A stretch of DNA of 64,000 nucleotides from UBA1231 sp045652765 (GTDB lineage Bacteria > Bacillota_I > Bacilli_A > ML615J-28 > CAG-313). Position 1 is the first letter of the stretch; every line of letters begins with the position of its first letter. The DNA lies in the NCBI GenBank assembly GCA_045652765.1, contig JAZOLG010000041.1, positions 1 through 64,000 on the forward strand. Reading direction: 5' to 3'. The translations under genes were made by a program, and so were the position numbers. Under the pieces are notes generated by a model. It did not search any database and was not told where the DNA came from. It saw only the letters and a list, made by a program, of their open reading frames with translations. Shown here one piece after another: positions 1 through 7,222 of this stretch.

Positions 1-511
1 CATAGATACGAACAATTTGAATAATTTTATTACCTTGTTCATCATAAGTAATAACTTTACGTTTTTTAGCTTTACGTTGTGGTGAACGAATACGTCCTTT
101 TCTTAAAAAGTTATAGATTGTACTACGTGATGCTTGAACCCCATATTCTTCTTGAATGATTCTTGCAAATTCACTAAAGTTAGTACCACGATAACTTTTA
201 CGATAAATTTTACAAACAAATACACCAATTTCTTCATCGTATGTATTGTAAGGTTTGTAGTTCTTATTCTTATGAATAACACCATCACGTCCTTCATTTA
301 ATACTTGACGTTTTAAATTGCGAACTTGACGTGTTGTTATACCTAATTTTTTTGCAGCTTCTGTACCATTAATTTCGCCTTCGATTAATTTTGTAATAAT
401 ACGCATTTTCTTTCTTTCAATTTTTGAAAGTTTTTTCTTAGGCTTTTTTTCTTCTACAGCTGGATTGTTAGTAGTAGTGTTAGTTTGATATTGAAGATTT
501 GTGTTTTCCAT
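1..511 (-). CDS. HTH protein resembling N-terminus of ISNCY/IS1202-type transposase (partial)
   Basis: The open frame starts at ATG 511, preceded by an AGAGGTG ribosome-binding site, and runs off the left edge after about 170 residues without a stop. The first 27 residues are Asn/Thr- and then Lys-rich. Next comes a helix-turn-helix (motifs EGEINGTEAAKKLGIT and RQVRNLKRQV), a GxDGVIHKNK linker, and a second putative helical pair ending in ASRSTIYNFLRKG, then a very basic stretch. This layout resembles the DNA-binding N-terminus of ISNCY/IS1202 transposases. The DDE catalytic part would lie outside the window, so it could equally be a domesticated DNA-binding protein. No inverted repeat is visible near the start. 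Confidence 0.6.
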   Translation of the reverse strand, partial: MENTNLQYQTNTTTNNPAVEEKKPKKKLSKIERKKMRIITKLIEGEINGTEAAKKLGITTRQVRNLKRQVLNEGRDGVIHKNKNYKPYNTYDEEIGVFVCKIYRKSYRGTNFSEFARIIQEEYGVQASRSTIYNFLRKGRIRSPQRKAKKRKVITYDEQGNKIIQIVRIY

Positions 512-549
512 AATACACCTCTTTTGATTAATGAATTGTTCCTATATAA

Positions 550-578
550 ATAATACCATAAAACGGCAAAAAACGCAA
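550..578 (-). promoter_or_regulatory. Promoter of the HTH transposase-like gene
   Basis: Read on the minus strand: -35 TTGCGT (573-578), 17-bp spacer, -10 TATTAT (550-555) with an upstream TG. It lies about 40 bp before the start codon at 511. Confidence 0.5.
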
Positions 579-631
579 ATAAAATGATGTTAAAAAAAGT
601 GAAAAAATCTTTTAACAAAAAAACTAATTAT

Positions 632-660
632 TTGAATTAATTTACTTTTTTTGATATAAT
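632..660 (+). promoter_or_regulatory. SigA-type promoter of the RluA-family gene
   Basis: TTGAAT (632-637), 17-bp spacer, TATAAT (655-660) preceded by TGA (extended -10). It lies 16 bp before the start codon, so the leader is very short. Confidence 0.75.
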
Positions 661-676
661 TTAAGAGGTGATAAAT

Positions 677-1360
677 ATGAAATACAATTTTAGTGAAATG
701 ATTATGTATGAAGATAATCATTTATTAGTTGTCCATAAACCAACTAATTTGCTGTCACAAGCTGATAATACTCATGATTTAGATTTAGTGACTCTAGCGA
801 AGAGCTTTTTGAAAATAAAATATAATAAACCTGGCAATGTATATGTTGGACTTGTACATCGATTGGATAGAATGACTGAAGGTATTATCGTTTTAGCAAA
901 AACTTCTAAAGCTGCTAGTAGATTATCTGAACAAATTAGAAATCAAGAATGGATAAAAGAATATGTTGCGGTTGTAGAAGGAGAAGTTAAAGAAACAAAA
1001 AAACTTACACATTATTTGAAACATATTGATAATACAAAAAAAATGACAGAAGCAAAATTAGGTGAAGGTCAAAAAGCGGAATTGTATTTTAATACAATTG
1101 TTCAAAATAGTAAATATAGTGTTGTAAACGTTAAATTGATTACTGGGCGTCATCATCAAATTAGAGTACAGTTCTCACTATTTGGTCATCCATTAATTGG
1201 TGATTTACTTTATGGAAAGGGAAAAAAACATGATTTGATGCTTTGCTGTCATAAATTAACAATGAAACACCCAATTACTAATGAAATTTTAACATTTAAA
1301 TCGGAACCTAAAAATAAATTATGGAAAAAATATTTTGATATAACATTATTAAATGGCTAA
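677..1360 (+). CDS. RluA-family RNA pseudouridine synthase (short form)
   Basis: This is a 227-residue enzyme that isomerises uridine to pseudouridine in rRNA or tRNA. The catalytic motif VHRLDRMTEG is near residue 64, and its Asp is the family nucleophile. The C-terminal family motif is GRHHQIRVQFSLFGHPLIGD. It lacks the N-terminal S4 domain of RluD, which fits the short RluA-like paralogues. A GTG lies at 668, but it sits inside the AAGAGGTG ribosome-binding site, so ATG 677 is chosen. The gene is monocistronic, with its own promoter. The target uridine cannot be assigned. A fuller RluD is encoded at 14474. Confidence 0.9.
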   Translation: MKYNFSEMIMYEDNHLLVVHKPTNLLSQADNTHDLDLVTLAKSFLKIKYNKPGNVYVGLVHRLDRMTEGIIVLAKTSKAASRLSEQIRNQEWIKEYVAVVEGEVKETKKLTHYLKHIDNTKKMTEAKLGEGQKAELYFNTIVQNSKYSVVNVKLITGRHHQIRVQFSLFGHPLIGDLLYGKGKKHDLMLCCHKLTMKHPITNEILTFKSEPKNKLWKKYFDITLLNG

Positions 1361-1364
1361 ATGC

Positions 1365-1393
1365 TTGTAAAAAAAAACAAAATAATGTATAAT
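1365..1393 (+). promoter_or_regulatory. metK promoter
   Basis: TTGTAA (1365-1370), 17-bp spacer, TATAAT (1388-1393). The leader to the metK start is only about 20 nt, which leaves no room for a SAM riboswitch. Confidence 0.7.
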
Positions 1394-1419
1394 AAGTAAG
1401 ATTAAAGAGGTGAAATGAT

Positions 1420-2562
1420 ATGCGAAATAGAATATTTACATCTGAAGCTGTAACTGAAGGACATCCTGATAAAATATGTGATCAAATTAGTGATGCAGTT
1501 CTTGATGATATTTTGAGTCAAGATCCAATGTCTCGCGTTGCCTGTGAAACTTGTGTAACTACTGGTTTGGTATTAGTAATGGGCGAAATCACTACTAATG
1601 GGTATTGTGATGTTCAAAAAGTAGTTAGAAATGTAGTAAATGAAATAGGATATAATCGTGGTAAATATGGTTTTGATGCTGAAAATCTAGCAGTTATTGT
1701 GTCAATCAATGAACAATCACAAGATATTGCACTTGGTGTTGATAAAGATGGTGCTGGAGACCAAGGGATGATGTTTGGTTATGCATGTAAAGAAACTCCT
1801 GAACTTATGCCTATGCCAATTGTATTAGCCCAAAAATTAGCTAGAAGATTAACTGAGGTTCGTAAAAACAATATTTTAAATTGTTTAAGACCTGATGGAA
1901 AAACACAAGTAAGTGTTGAATATGATGAAAATGGAAAACCTTCAAGAATTGATGCCATTGTTGTTTCTACTCAACATGATGAAAATGTCTCACAAGATGA
2001 GTTGTTTGAATTAATTAAAAAATATGTAATTTTAGAAGTTATTCCAAGTGAATTAATTGATGAAAATACAAAAATTTTGGTAAATCCAACTGGCCGATTT
2101 GTTGTTGGTGGACCAAAAGGTGATACTGGTTTAACTGGTCGTAAGATTATTGTAGACACTTACGGAGGTTACGCTAGACATGGTGGTGGAGCTTTCAGTG
2201 GTAAAGATCCAACTAAAGTTGATAGAAGTGCAAGTTATATGATGAGATATGTTGCGAAAAATATTGTTGCAGCTGGTCTTGCTGAAAAAATTGAAATCCA
2301 AATTTCATATGCTATTGGTGTTGTTGAACCAACTTCAATTTATGTTGATACATATGGAACATCTAAACTTAATGACTCAGAATTAATTGATATTATTAAG
2401 AAACATTTTGATTTAACTCCAAGAGGTATTATTCGTGATCTTGATTTAAGAAGACCAATATATCGTCAAACTTCAAATTATGGTCATTTTGGTAGAACAG
2501 ATATTGATTTACCATGGGAAAAATTAGATAAGGTTGAAATTTTAAAACAATACAATAAATAA
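1420..2562 (+). CDS. metK: S-adenosylmethionine synthetase
   Basis: The enzyme makes S-adenosylmethionine from methionine and ATP in the cytosol. It is 380 residues, the usual length. The N-terminal SEAVTEGHPDKICDQISDA motif, the GAGDQGMMFGYA hexapeptide region and the GGAFSGKDPTKVDRSA phosphate-binding motif are all present. Start ATG 1420 follows AAAGAGGTGA at good spacing. A GH4 glycosidase starts 14 bp after its stop and a sugar kinase follows, so the three probably share a transcript, an unusual pairing for metK. No SAM-responsive leader is visible. Confidence 0.98.
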   Translation: MRNRIFTSEAVTEGHPDKICDQISDAVLDDILSQDPMSRVACETCVTTGLVLVMGEITTNGYCDVQKVVRNVVNEIGYNRGKYGFDAENLAVIVSINEQSQDIALGVDKDGAGDQGMMFGYACKETPELMPMPIVLAQKLARRLTEVRKNNILNCLRPDGKTQVSVEYDENGKPSRIDAIVVSTQHDENVSQDELFELIKKYVILEVIPSELIDENTKILVNPTGRFVVGGPKGDTGLTGRKIIVDTYGGYARHGGGAFSGKDPTKVDRSASYMMRYVAKNIVAAGLAEKIEIQISYAIGVVEPTSIYVDTYGTSKLNDSELIDIIKKHFDLTPRGIIRDLDLRRPIYRQTSNYGHFGRTDIDLPWEKLDKVEILKQYNK

Positions 2563-2576
2563 TAGAGGTGAAGGAA

Positions 2577-3863
2577 ATGAAAATTTGTATTATTGGTGCT
2601 GGTAGTACTTATACTCCAGAATTAGTTGAAGGTATCATTAATAAAAGAGATACTCTTCCTGTTACAGACTTAGTATTTATGGACATTGATGAAAGAAAAT
2701 TAAACATTGTTGGTAGTCTTTGCCAAAGAATGATTAAAGCTGCTGGACTTCCATGTAAAACAGAACTTGTTTTAAATGATTATGCTTATGCATTAAAAGA
2801 TGCTGACTTTGTATTATGCCAAATTCGTGTTGGTAAACTTCCTGCACGTGTTAAAGATGAAAAAATTCCACTAAAATATAATTTAATTGGTCAAGAAACT
2901 TGTGGTATTGGTGGTATGTTCAAAGGTTTAAGAACAATTCCTGTAATGATGAATATTGTTAAACTTATGGAACAACATTGTCCAAATGCATGGTTAATTA
3001 ATTTCTCTAATCCATCTGGTATGATTGCGGAAGCATTACTTAACCATACAAATGTAAAAATGATGGGTCTTTGTAATGTTCCAATTAATACTATTGATGG
3101 TATTAAACGCAATATGAATTTACCAAATGCAAATATTGAATATATGGGTCTTAACCATTTTGCGTTCATTACTAAAATAGAACAAGATGGTAAAGATTAT
3201 TTACAAGAAGCTTTAGAAGCTGGTTTAAATAGTGAATCTATGAAAAATATACCTGCAAGTGGTTTCACAAAAGAACAAGTTGCTACTATTGGTGCAATCC
3301 CAACTTGTTATTTAGAATATTATTATTTTCAAGATAGCAAATTAGAACATTTAAAACATGCTGAACGTTCACGTGGTGAATCATGTATGATTATTGAAGA
3401 AGAATTACTTGAAATTTATCAAAATGCTGAACTTCATGTAAAACCTGAACAATTATCTAAACGTGGTGGTGCTCGTTATTCTGAAGTAGCAATCAACCTT
3501 GTTAATTCAATTTGGAATGATGTTGGTGACATTCAAGTTGTTAATGTATTAAACAAAGGTGCAATCGATTTCTTAGATGATAATGATGCTGTAGAAATTT
3601 GTGCTCGTATCGGTAAGAATGGTGCAGAACCTATTAAAGTATCTGGACATGTTAATGATCATTTAAAAGAATACATTCGTCAAGTTAAAGCATATGAAAA
3701 ACATGCTGTTAAAGCTGCTTTAAATGGTGATAAAGTAGAAGCAATGCGTGCTTTAGTTATGAATCCTTTATGTGGTGATTTAAAAACTGCATCAGCTTGT
3801 TTTGATGAACTTTTAGAAGCTCACAAAGAATTCTTACCTCAATTTGTGAAAAACGAAAAATAA
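2577..3863 (+). CDS. Glycoside hydrolase family 4, probable 6-phospho-beta-glucosidase
   Basis: GH4 enzymes cleave phosphorylated disaccharides by an NAD+- and Mn2+-dependent redox-elimination mechanism. The Rossmann motif IIGAGSTYTPELVEG is at the N-terminus. Other family motifs are VGKLPARVKDE, GQETCGIGG, NFSNPSGM and GLCNVP (the Cys and the later GLNHF His are the expected metal ligands). It is about 428 residues, normal for the family and closest in feel to LicH/CelF-type 6-phospho-beta-glucosidases. ATG 2577 is chosen over GTG 2568, which lies inside the ribosome-binding site. No PTS transporter is present in the window to show the substrate. The kinase 4 bp downstream suggests that a released sugar is phosphorylated next. 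Confidence 0.88.
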   Translation: MKICIIGAGSTYTPELVEGIINKRDTLPVTDLVFMDIDERKLNIVGSLCQRMIKAAGLPCKTELVLNDYAYALKDADFVLCQIRVGKLPARVKDEKIPLKYNLIGQETCGIGGMFKGLRTIPVMMNIVKLMEQHCPNAWLINFSNPSGMIAEALLNHTNVKMMGLCNVPINTIDGIKRNMNLPNANIEYMGLNHFAFITKIEQDGKDYLQEALEAGLNSESMKNIPASGFTKEQVATIGAIPTCYLEYYYFQDSKLEHLKHAERSRGESCMIIEEELLEIYQNAELHVKPEQLSKRGGARYSEVAINLVNSIWNDVGDIQVVNVLNKGAIDFLDDNDAVEICARIGKNGAEPIKVSGHVNDHLKEYIRQVKAYEKHAVKAALNGDKVEAMRALVMNPLCGDLKTASACFDELLEAHKEFLPQFVKNEK

Positions 3864-3867
3864 GCCT

Positions 3868-4878
3868 ATGAAATATGTATTAGGTGTTGATGGAGGTAAT
3901 ACAAAAACTGATTACTTTTTATTTGATTTAATGGGTAATCATGTAGATAGTATTCGAAAAGGAACATGTAGTCATGAAGCTTTAAGAGATAGCTTTGCTG
4001 GAACAAAAAGAGTTATGACTGAACATTTAAATGAATTATTTAATCGAAATAATATTTCGGTTGATGATATTGCAGGTGCTGCTTTTGGATTAGCTGGCGC
4101 AGATGTTGTGTCACAAAAGATTGAACTTAATCGAGTTATTAAAGAAATTGGATTTAAAAATTTTGCTCTTGATAATGATGGAATTTTAGGTGTAAAAGCA
4201 GGATCAATATCTGGTTACGGTGTTTGTTCAATTAATGGTACTGGAACAGTCGTTGTTGGTGTTGATGATCATAATGAGTTTTTACAAGTAGGTGGCGTTG
4301 GATATATTTCCGGAGATGAAGCTGGAGGAGCATACTTAGTAAGAAGAACTTTCCAAGCTGTTTATGATAGCCTTTATCGAATGGGTGAACAAACTGTTCT
4401 TAAAGACGAAATCTTTAATTTATATGGAATTAAAGAAAATCGCTTATTTTTAGATAAAATCGTTGAATTAACAGAAAAGCGTTTGATTGACAGAACAACA
4501 GTTATTAAAATATTATTTAAATCAGCTGCTTCAAATGATGCAGTTGCTGTTAGTATTTTAGAACAAGCAGGTATTTGTATGGGACTTGCTGTTGCGGGTT
4601 GTATCAATAATTTGAATTTTACATCAACAGTTCCTATTGTTTTAGCAGGATCTGTTTGGGTAAAAGCTACAACTGATCATATGTTAAATGCATTTAAAAA
4701 TATAATCAGTCATCATGTACACAAAGAATGTGAATTTATTATTTTAAATTCTACACCTGCTAGTGGTGCTGTTATATGGGCACTAGAAATTGCTAATGGA
4801 ACTGTTCCAAATCAAGAATTAAGAACTAAAGTATTAAATACTGTTGAAGAAGTTCAAAAAGAATTGCCTACAACTTAA
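3868..4878 (+). CDS. BadF/BadG/BcrA/BcrD-type ATPase, probable N-acetylglucosamine-like sugar kinase
   Basis: This is a 336-residue member of the ASKHA fold. The phosphate-1 loop LGVDGGNTKTDYFLFD is at the N-terminus, followed by GLAGAD, SINGTGTVVVG and GGVGYISGDEAGG, then a C-terminal LAGSV motif. These match the N-acetylglucosamine kinase branch of the BadF family. It starts only 4 bp after the GH4 gene, so the two are surely co-transcribed. The likely role is phosphorylation of an amino sugar or other hexose liberated by the GH4 enzyme; the exact sugar is inference. The gene is followed by a strong hairpin terminator. Confidence 0.82.
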   Translation: MKYVLGVDGGNTKTDYFLFDLMGNHVDSIRKGTCSHEALRDSFAGTKRVMTEHLNELFNRNNISVDDIAGAAFGLAGADVVSQKIELNRVIKEIGFKNFALDNDGILGVKAGSISGYGVCSINGTGTVVVGVDDHNEFLQVGGVGYISGDEAGGAYLVRRTFQAVYDSLYRMGEQTVLKDEIFNLYGIKENRLFLDKIVELTEKRLIDRTTVIKILFKSAASNDAVAVSILEQAGICMGLAVAGCINNLNFTSTVPIVLAGSVWVKATTDHMLNAFKNIISHHVHKECEFIILNSTPASGAVIWALEIANGTVPNQELRTKVLNTVEEVQKELPTT

Positions 4879-4891
4879 AATCATAAAATAT

Positions 4892-4924
4892 AAACCTCGT
4901 TACTACAATGTAATGAGGTTTTTT
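4892..4924 (+). terminator. Hairpin terminator whose 3' arm carries the next gene's ribosome-binding site
   Basis: A 12-bp stem (4892-4903 with 4910-4921, one G-T wobble) and a 6-nt loop TACAAT are followed by T residues up to 4924. The 3' arm contains TGAGG at 4914-4918, at normal ribosome-binding distance from ATG 4925. When folded, the hairpin would both end transcription and hide the downstream start signal. Confidence 0.8.
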
Positions 4925-6175
4925 ATGATTGTTTTTATGATTTTATTTTTTATAGTATCACTTGTTATTACAATTTATTTGAAATTCCCACAAATTAGAG
5001 TATTTCGGGAAATTAAAAAATGTCAAAGTAAGAAAACAAAGCAAACATTTTATTTAAGTCTTGCAACAAATCTTGGTGTTGGTAACTTGATTGGTGTTTC
5101 AACTGCTATATATATTGGTGGTAGCGGCGTAATATTTTGGATGGCTATATTCTCGTTATTTTCTAGTGCTTTAGCATATTTAGAAAATTATTATGCGATA
5201 ACTGCACAAATACAAACAAAACATGGAAAATTTGCGGGTACATGTTATACATTCATTAAATATTTAAATGGACATACGGGAAAAACTTTAGCATTAATTT
5301 TTTCAATTGTGCTTATTTTGACTAATACATTATTTTTTCCTCCTATTCAGATTAATGCAATAGCCTCGACATTTTCAAATAAGTATAAAGTTTTATTTAG
5401 TATAATTCTTGTTATATCAATTATCGTTATTATATTTGGTGGAATTAAATCAATTTTAAAAATAACTGATAAATATGTTAGTGTATTTGCTGTATTATAT
5501 TTTATTGTTTTATTAATCGGTATTTTAACTAAATTTAATGATTTAGGTGTGGTACTTAATGACATTATTGATTCTGCATTTAATTTCAAAACTATTGGAG
5601 TAAGCAGCTTTTTTACAATGTTAAAAACAGGTATCAGTAAAAGTTTGTTTTCTAATGAAGCAGGTCTTGGAACTATGCCTTCGATGAATGGCGTATCTGA
5701 TCAAAGAGAAATAGAATGTACAAGTTATTTCCAATTATTAGGTGTGCTAATTGATACTTTTGTATTGTGTACATTAACAGGTATTTTTATAGAATTATAT
5801 GGTATTGGGTTTCAAGGTAATATTACGGATATGTTAAAGTTTTGTTTTATACAATTTTTAGGAAATTTTGGCTTAACATTATACTCGATTTTTATTGTTT
5901 TTTTTGGTTTCGTGTCGGTATTGGGACTATACTATTTAGGTGAAAATAATTTAATGTATTTAGTAATATATCATAATTTGTCATTTAAAATAATGAAAAT
6001 TATTTATCAAAGTTTATTTATAATAGGTATTGTAATAGGTATTTTTGGATCATTTAATTCCATAATGTGGCTAGTAGATATTAGTATAATTATGCTAGGT
6101 ACAATAAATATTTTTTCGTTAATAAAAATAGAATTTTGTCAAAAATTGTTAAAAAATAATCATAAAATTACTTGA
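4925..6175 (+). CDS. AGCS-family sodium:alanine/glycine symporter
   Basis: This is a polytopic membrane protein of about 416 residues with roughly ten hydrophobic segments. Family signatures include ATNLGVGNLIGVSTAIYIGG near the start and the conserved GISKSLFSNEAGLGTMP stretch, characteristic of the AlsT/DagA amino acid:Na+ symporters. Codon ATG 4925 directly follows the terminator T-tract and has TGAGG upstream. An earlier in-frame ATG at 4913 lies inside the hairpin and is less likely. The stop is TGA. The 6S-like RNA promoter overlaps its last codons. The protein ends somewhat short of typical AGCS members. Confidence 0.85.
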   Translation: MIVFMILFFIVSLVITIYLKFPQIRVFREIKKCQSKKTKQTFYLSLATNLGVGNLIGVSTAIYIGGSGVIFWMAIFSLFSSALAYLENYYAITAQIQTKHGKFAGTCYTFIKYLNGHTGKTLALIFSIVLILTNTLFFPPIQINAIASTFSNKYKVLFSIILVISIIVIIFGGIKSILKITDKYVSVFAVLYFIVLLIGILTKFNDLGVVLNDIIDSAFNFKTIGVSSFFTMLKTGISKSLFSNEAGLGTMPSMNGVSDQREIECTSYFQLLGVLIDTFVLCTLTGIFIELYGIGFQGNITDMLKFCFIQFLGNFGLTLYSIFIVFFGFVSVLGLYYLGENNLMYLVIYHNLSFKIMKIIYQSLFIIGIVIGIFGSFNSIMWLVDISIIMLGTINIFSLIKIEFCQKLLKNNHKIT

Positions 6176-6200
6176 AGAAATTTTATTATAGTGTTATAAT
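6172..6200 (+). promoter_or_regulatory. Promoter of the 6S-like RNA
   Basis: TTGAAG (6172-6177), 17-bp spacer, TATAAT (6195-6200) with an extended TG. The -35 box overlaps the stop codon of the AGCS gene. Initiation is expected near 6206-6208. Confidence 0.75.
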
Positions 6201-6206
6201 AACATT

Positions 6207-6389
6207 GCCTGGAGAGTTCGTGTTTCATTTATTTGCTGCCCGAACGTTAAACATTAGGTTGTTGAGGATAATTTGGTGTTGAATGCCTGCTACGAGTAGG
6301 AATCCTAAAAAATTATCAATACGGAGACGACCCCCCTATTAGAATGCGGATTGCGCATTGTGATAACGGCTCATCTGGGTTATTTTTTT
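6207..6389 (+). ncRNA. ssrS: Structured RNA, probable 6S RNA (ssrS)
   Basis: This is a non-coding transcript of about 180 nt. Its 5' and 3' ends pair: CCTGGA-GAG at 6208-6216 with CTC-A-TCTGGG at 6370-6379. The apical rod is formed by GGTTGTT with GACGACC, GATAATTT (6267-6274) with AAATTATC (6310-6317), and CCTGCT/AGTAGG around loop ACG. A small hairpin AATGCG/CGCATT (6343-6359) sits on the 3' side of a large open bubble. A closing stem, a central bubble with a 3' hairpin and a long apical stem is the layout of Firmicutes 6S RNA, which binds RNA polymerase holoenzyme. A T-tract (6383-6389) ends it. The identification rests on architecture; a covariance search would settle it. Confidence 0.6.
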
Positions 6390-6402
6390 ATGTGAGGTTA
6401 AT

Positions 6403-7104
6403 ATGATCAATATTAAAAAATATCTAAGTGACCCATGCAATTCATTGTCAATACCTTATTGGAAAGCCAAAAAAACATCTATGCGCTCTGATACAATGAT
6501 TGTGCATTCAAGTAAATATGATGAAGTATTGTATCGTGATTGGCAAGATACTAAATATTTTCGTTTAAAACATAATTTATTAAATCTAACAAGTAAAAAT
6601 ATTAATGATCATTTCTTTTATGAAACATATAATGATAACAAAATAGATGATTTACTTAGCGTAATGAATCAAAGTGATATTGAAAAACAGTATACAAAAG
6701 AAGATATCAAAAATTTAATGCGTGAAGATACTTTTTGTCCAGATTTATGTATTTTAGTATATTATAAAAAAATATATCAAAAGTTAAAAGAACCTATAAT
6801 CGTATATGATGAATATGGTGAAAAGACAAAAATTACTAAACGTTACTTGCCTGTTGCAATGATAATGTCTAACTTTGATAGCGAAACAAAAGAAGTATCA
6901 ATTGAATGTATCCATGTAATTCCATCTTATAATAAATTTAATTTAGTTGAAAGCATGTTAAGGGAATCATTACTTAGAATTAGTTGTATAGCGGATTTTG
7001 CTACTATTACTGGTAAGATAGATGATGAAAATAATCATTATGAATTATTAAAAAAAGTCGGATTTAGTGAAGAATCTATATGGCATATACTAAAAAAAGA
7101 TTAA
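6403..7104 (+). CDS. GNAT-like acetyltransferase
   Basis: The product is 233 residues. The N-terminus holds DPCNSLSIPYWKAK, a motif I associate with a group of Bacillota GNAT proteins. A GNAT-like core follows: a beta strand VAMIMSNFD, the segment VSIECIHVIPSYNKFNLVESML, which stands where the CoA-binding loop would be, and a terminal YELLKKVGFSEESIWHILKK like the GNAT end motif. The substrate is unknown. It begins 14 bp after the 6S-like terminator with GAGGT upstream and has no promoter of its own, so it is probably expressed by read-through from the RNA promoter. Confidence 0.65.
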   Translation: MINIKKYLSDPCNSLSIPYWKAKKTSMRSDTMIVHSSKYDEVLYRDWQDTKYFRLKHNLLNLTSKNINDHFFYETYNDNKIDDLLSVMNQSDIEKQYTKEDIKNLMREDTFCPDLCILVYYKKIYQKLKEPIIVYDEYGEKTKITKRYLPVAMIMSNFDSETKEVSIECIHVIPSYNKFNLVESMLRESLLRISCIADFATITGKIDDENNHYELLKKVGFSEESIWHILKKD

Positions 7105-7138
7105 AAGTTTTGAAGATAAATTCTTTAAAACTTTTTTT
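7103..7138 (+). terminator. Rho-independent terminator after the GNAT gene
   Basis: AAAAGTTTT pairs with AAAACTTTT around a short inner stem (GAAG with CTT), followed by a T-run ending at 7138. Confidence 0.75.
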
Positions 7139-7162
7139 ATTTTGTTTTGATTTTAAATATCT

Positions 7163-7191
7163 TTGACAATTTTAAATAAAAATGATATAAT
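7163..7191 (+). promoter_or_regulatory. argS promoter (full consensus)
   Basis: TTGACA (7163-7168), 17-bp spacer, TATAAT (7186-7191) with extended TGA. This is a full consensus promoter, suggesting strong constitutive expression. Confidence 0.85.
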
Positions 7192-7222
7192 AAGTAGTAA
7201 AATTGTACAAATGGAGTAAATT

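Noticed and set aside
1361..1419. SAM riboswitch before metK
   Set aside because: The leader is only about 25 nt after the promoter.
2891..3169. Antisense frame inside the GH4 gene and similar frames inside argS-aspS, parC, rpoD and others
   Set aside because: They lie opposite conserved coding sequence and have no signals of their own.
6207..6389. TPP or glycine riboswitch because of GCTCATCTGGGTTA and GGAGAG words and the AGCS transporter
   Set aside because: The CTGAGA and GCCGAAG cores are missing, and the RNA lies downstream of the transporter; the ends pair as in 6S RNA.
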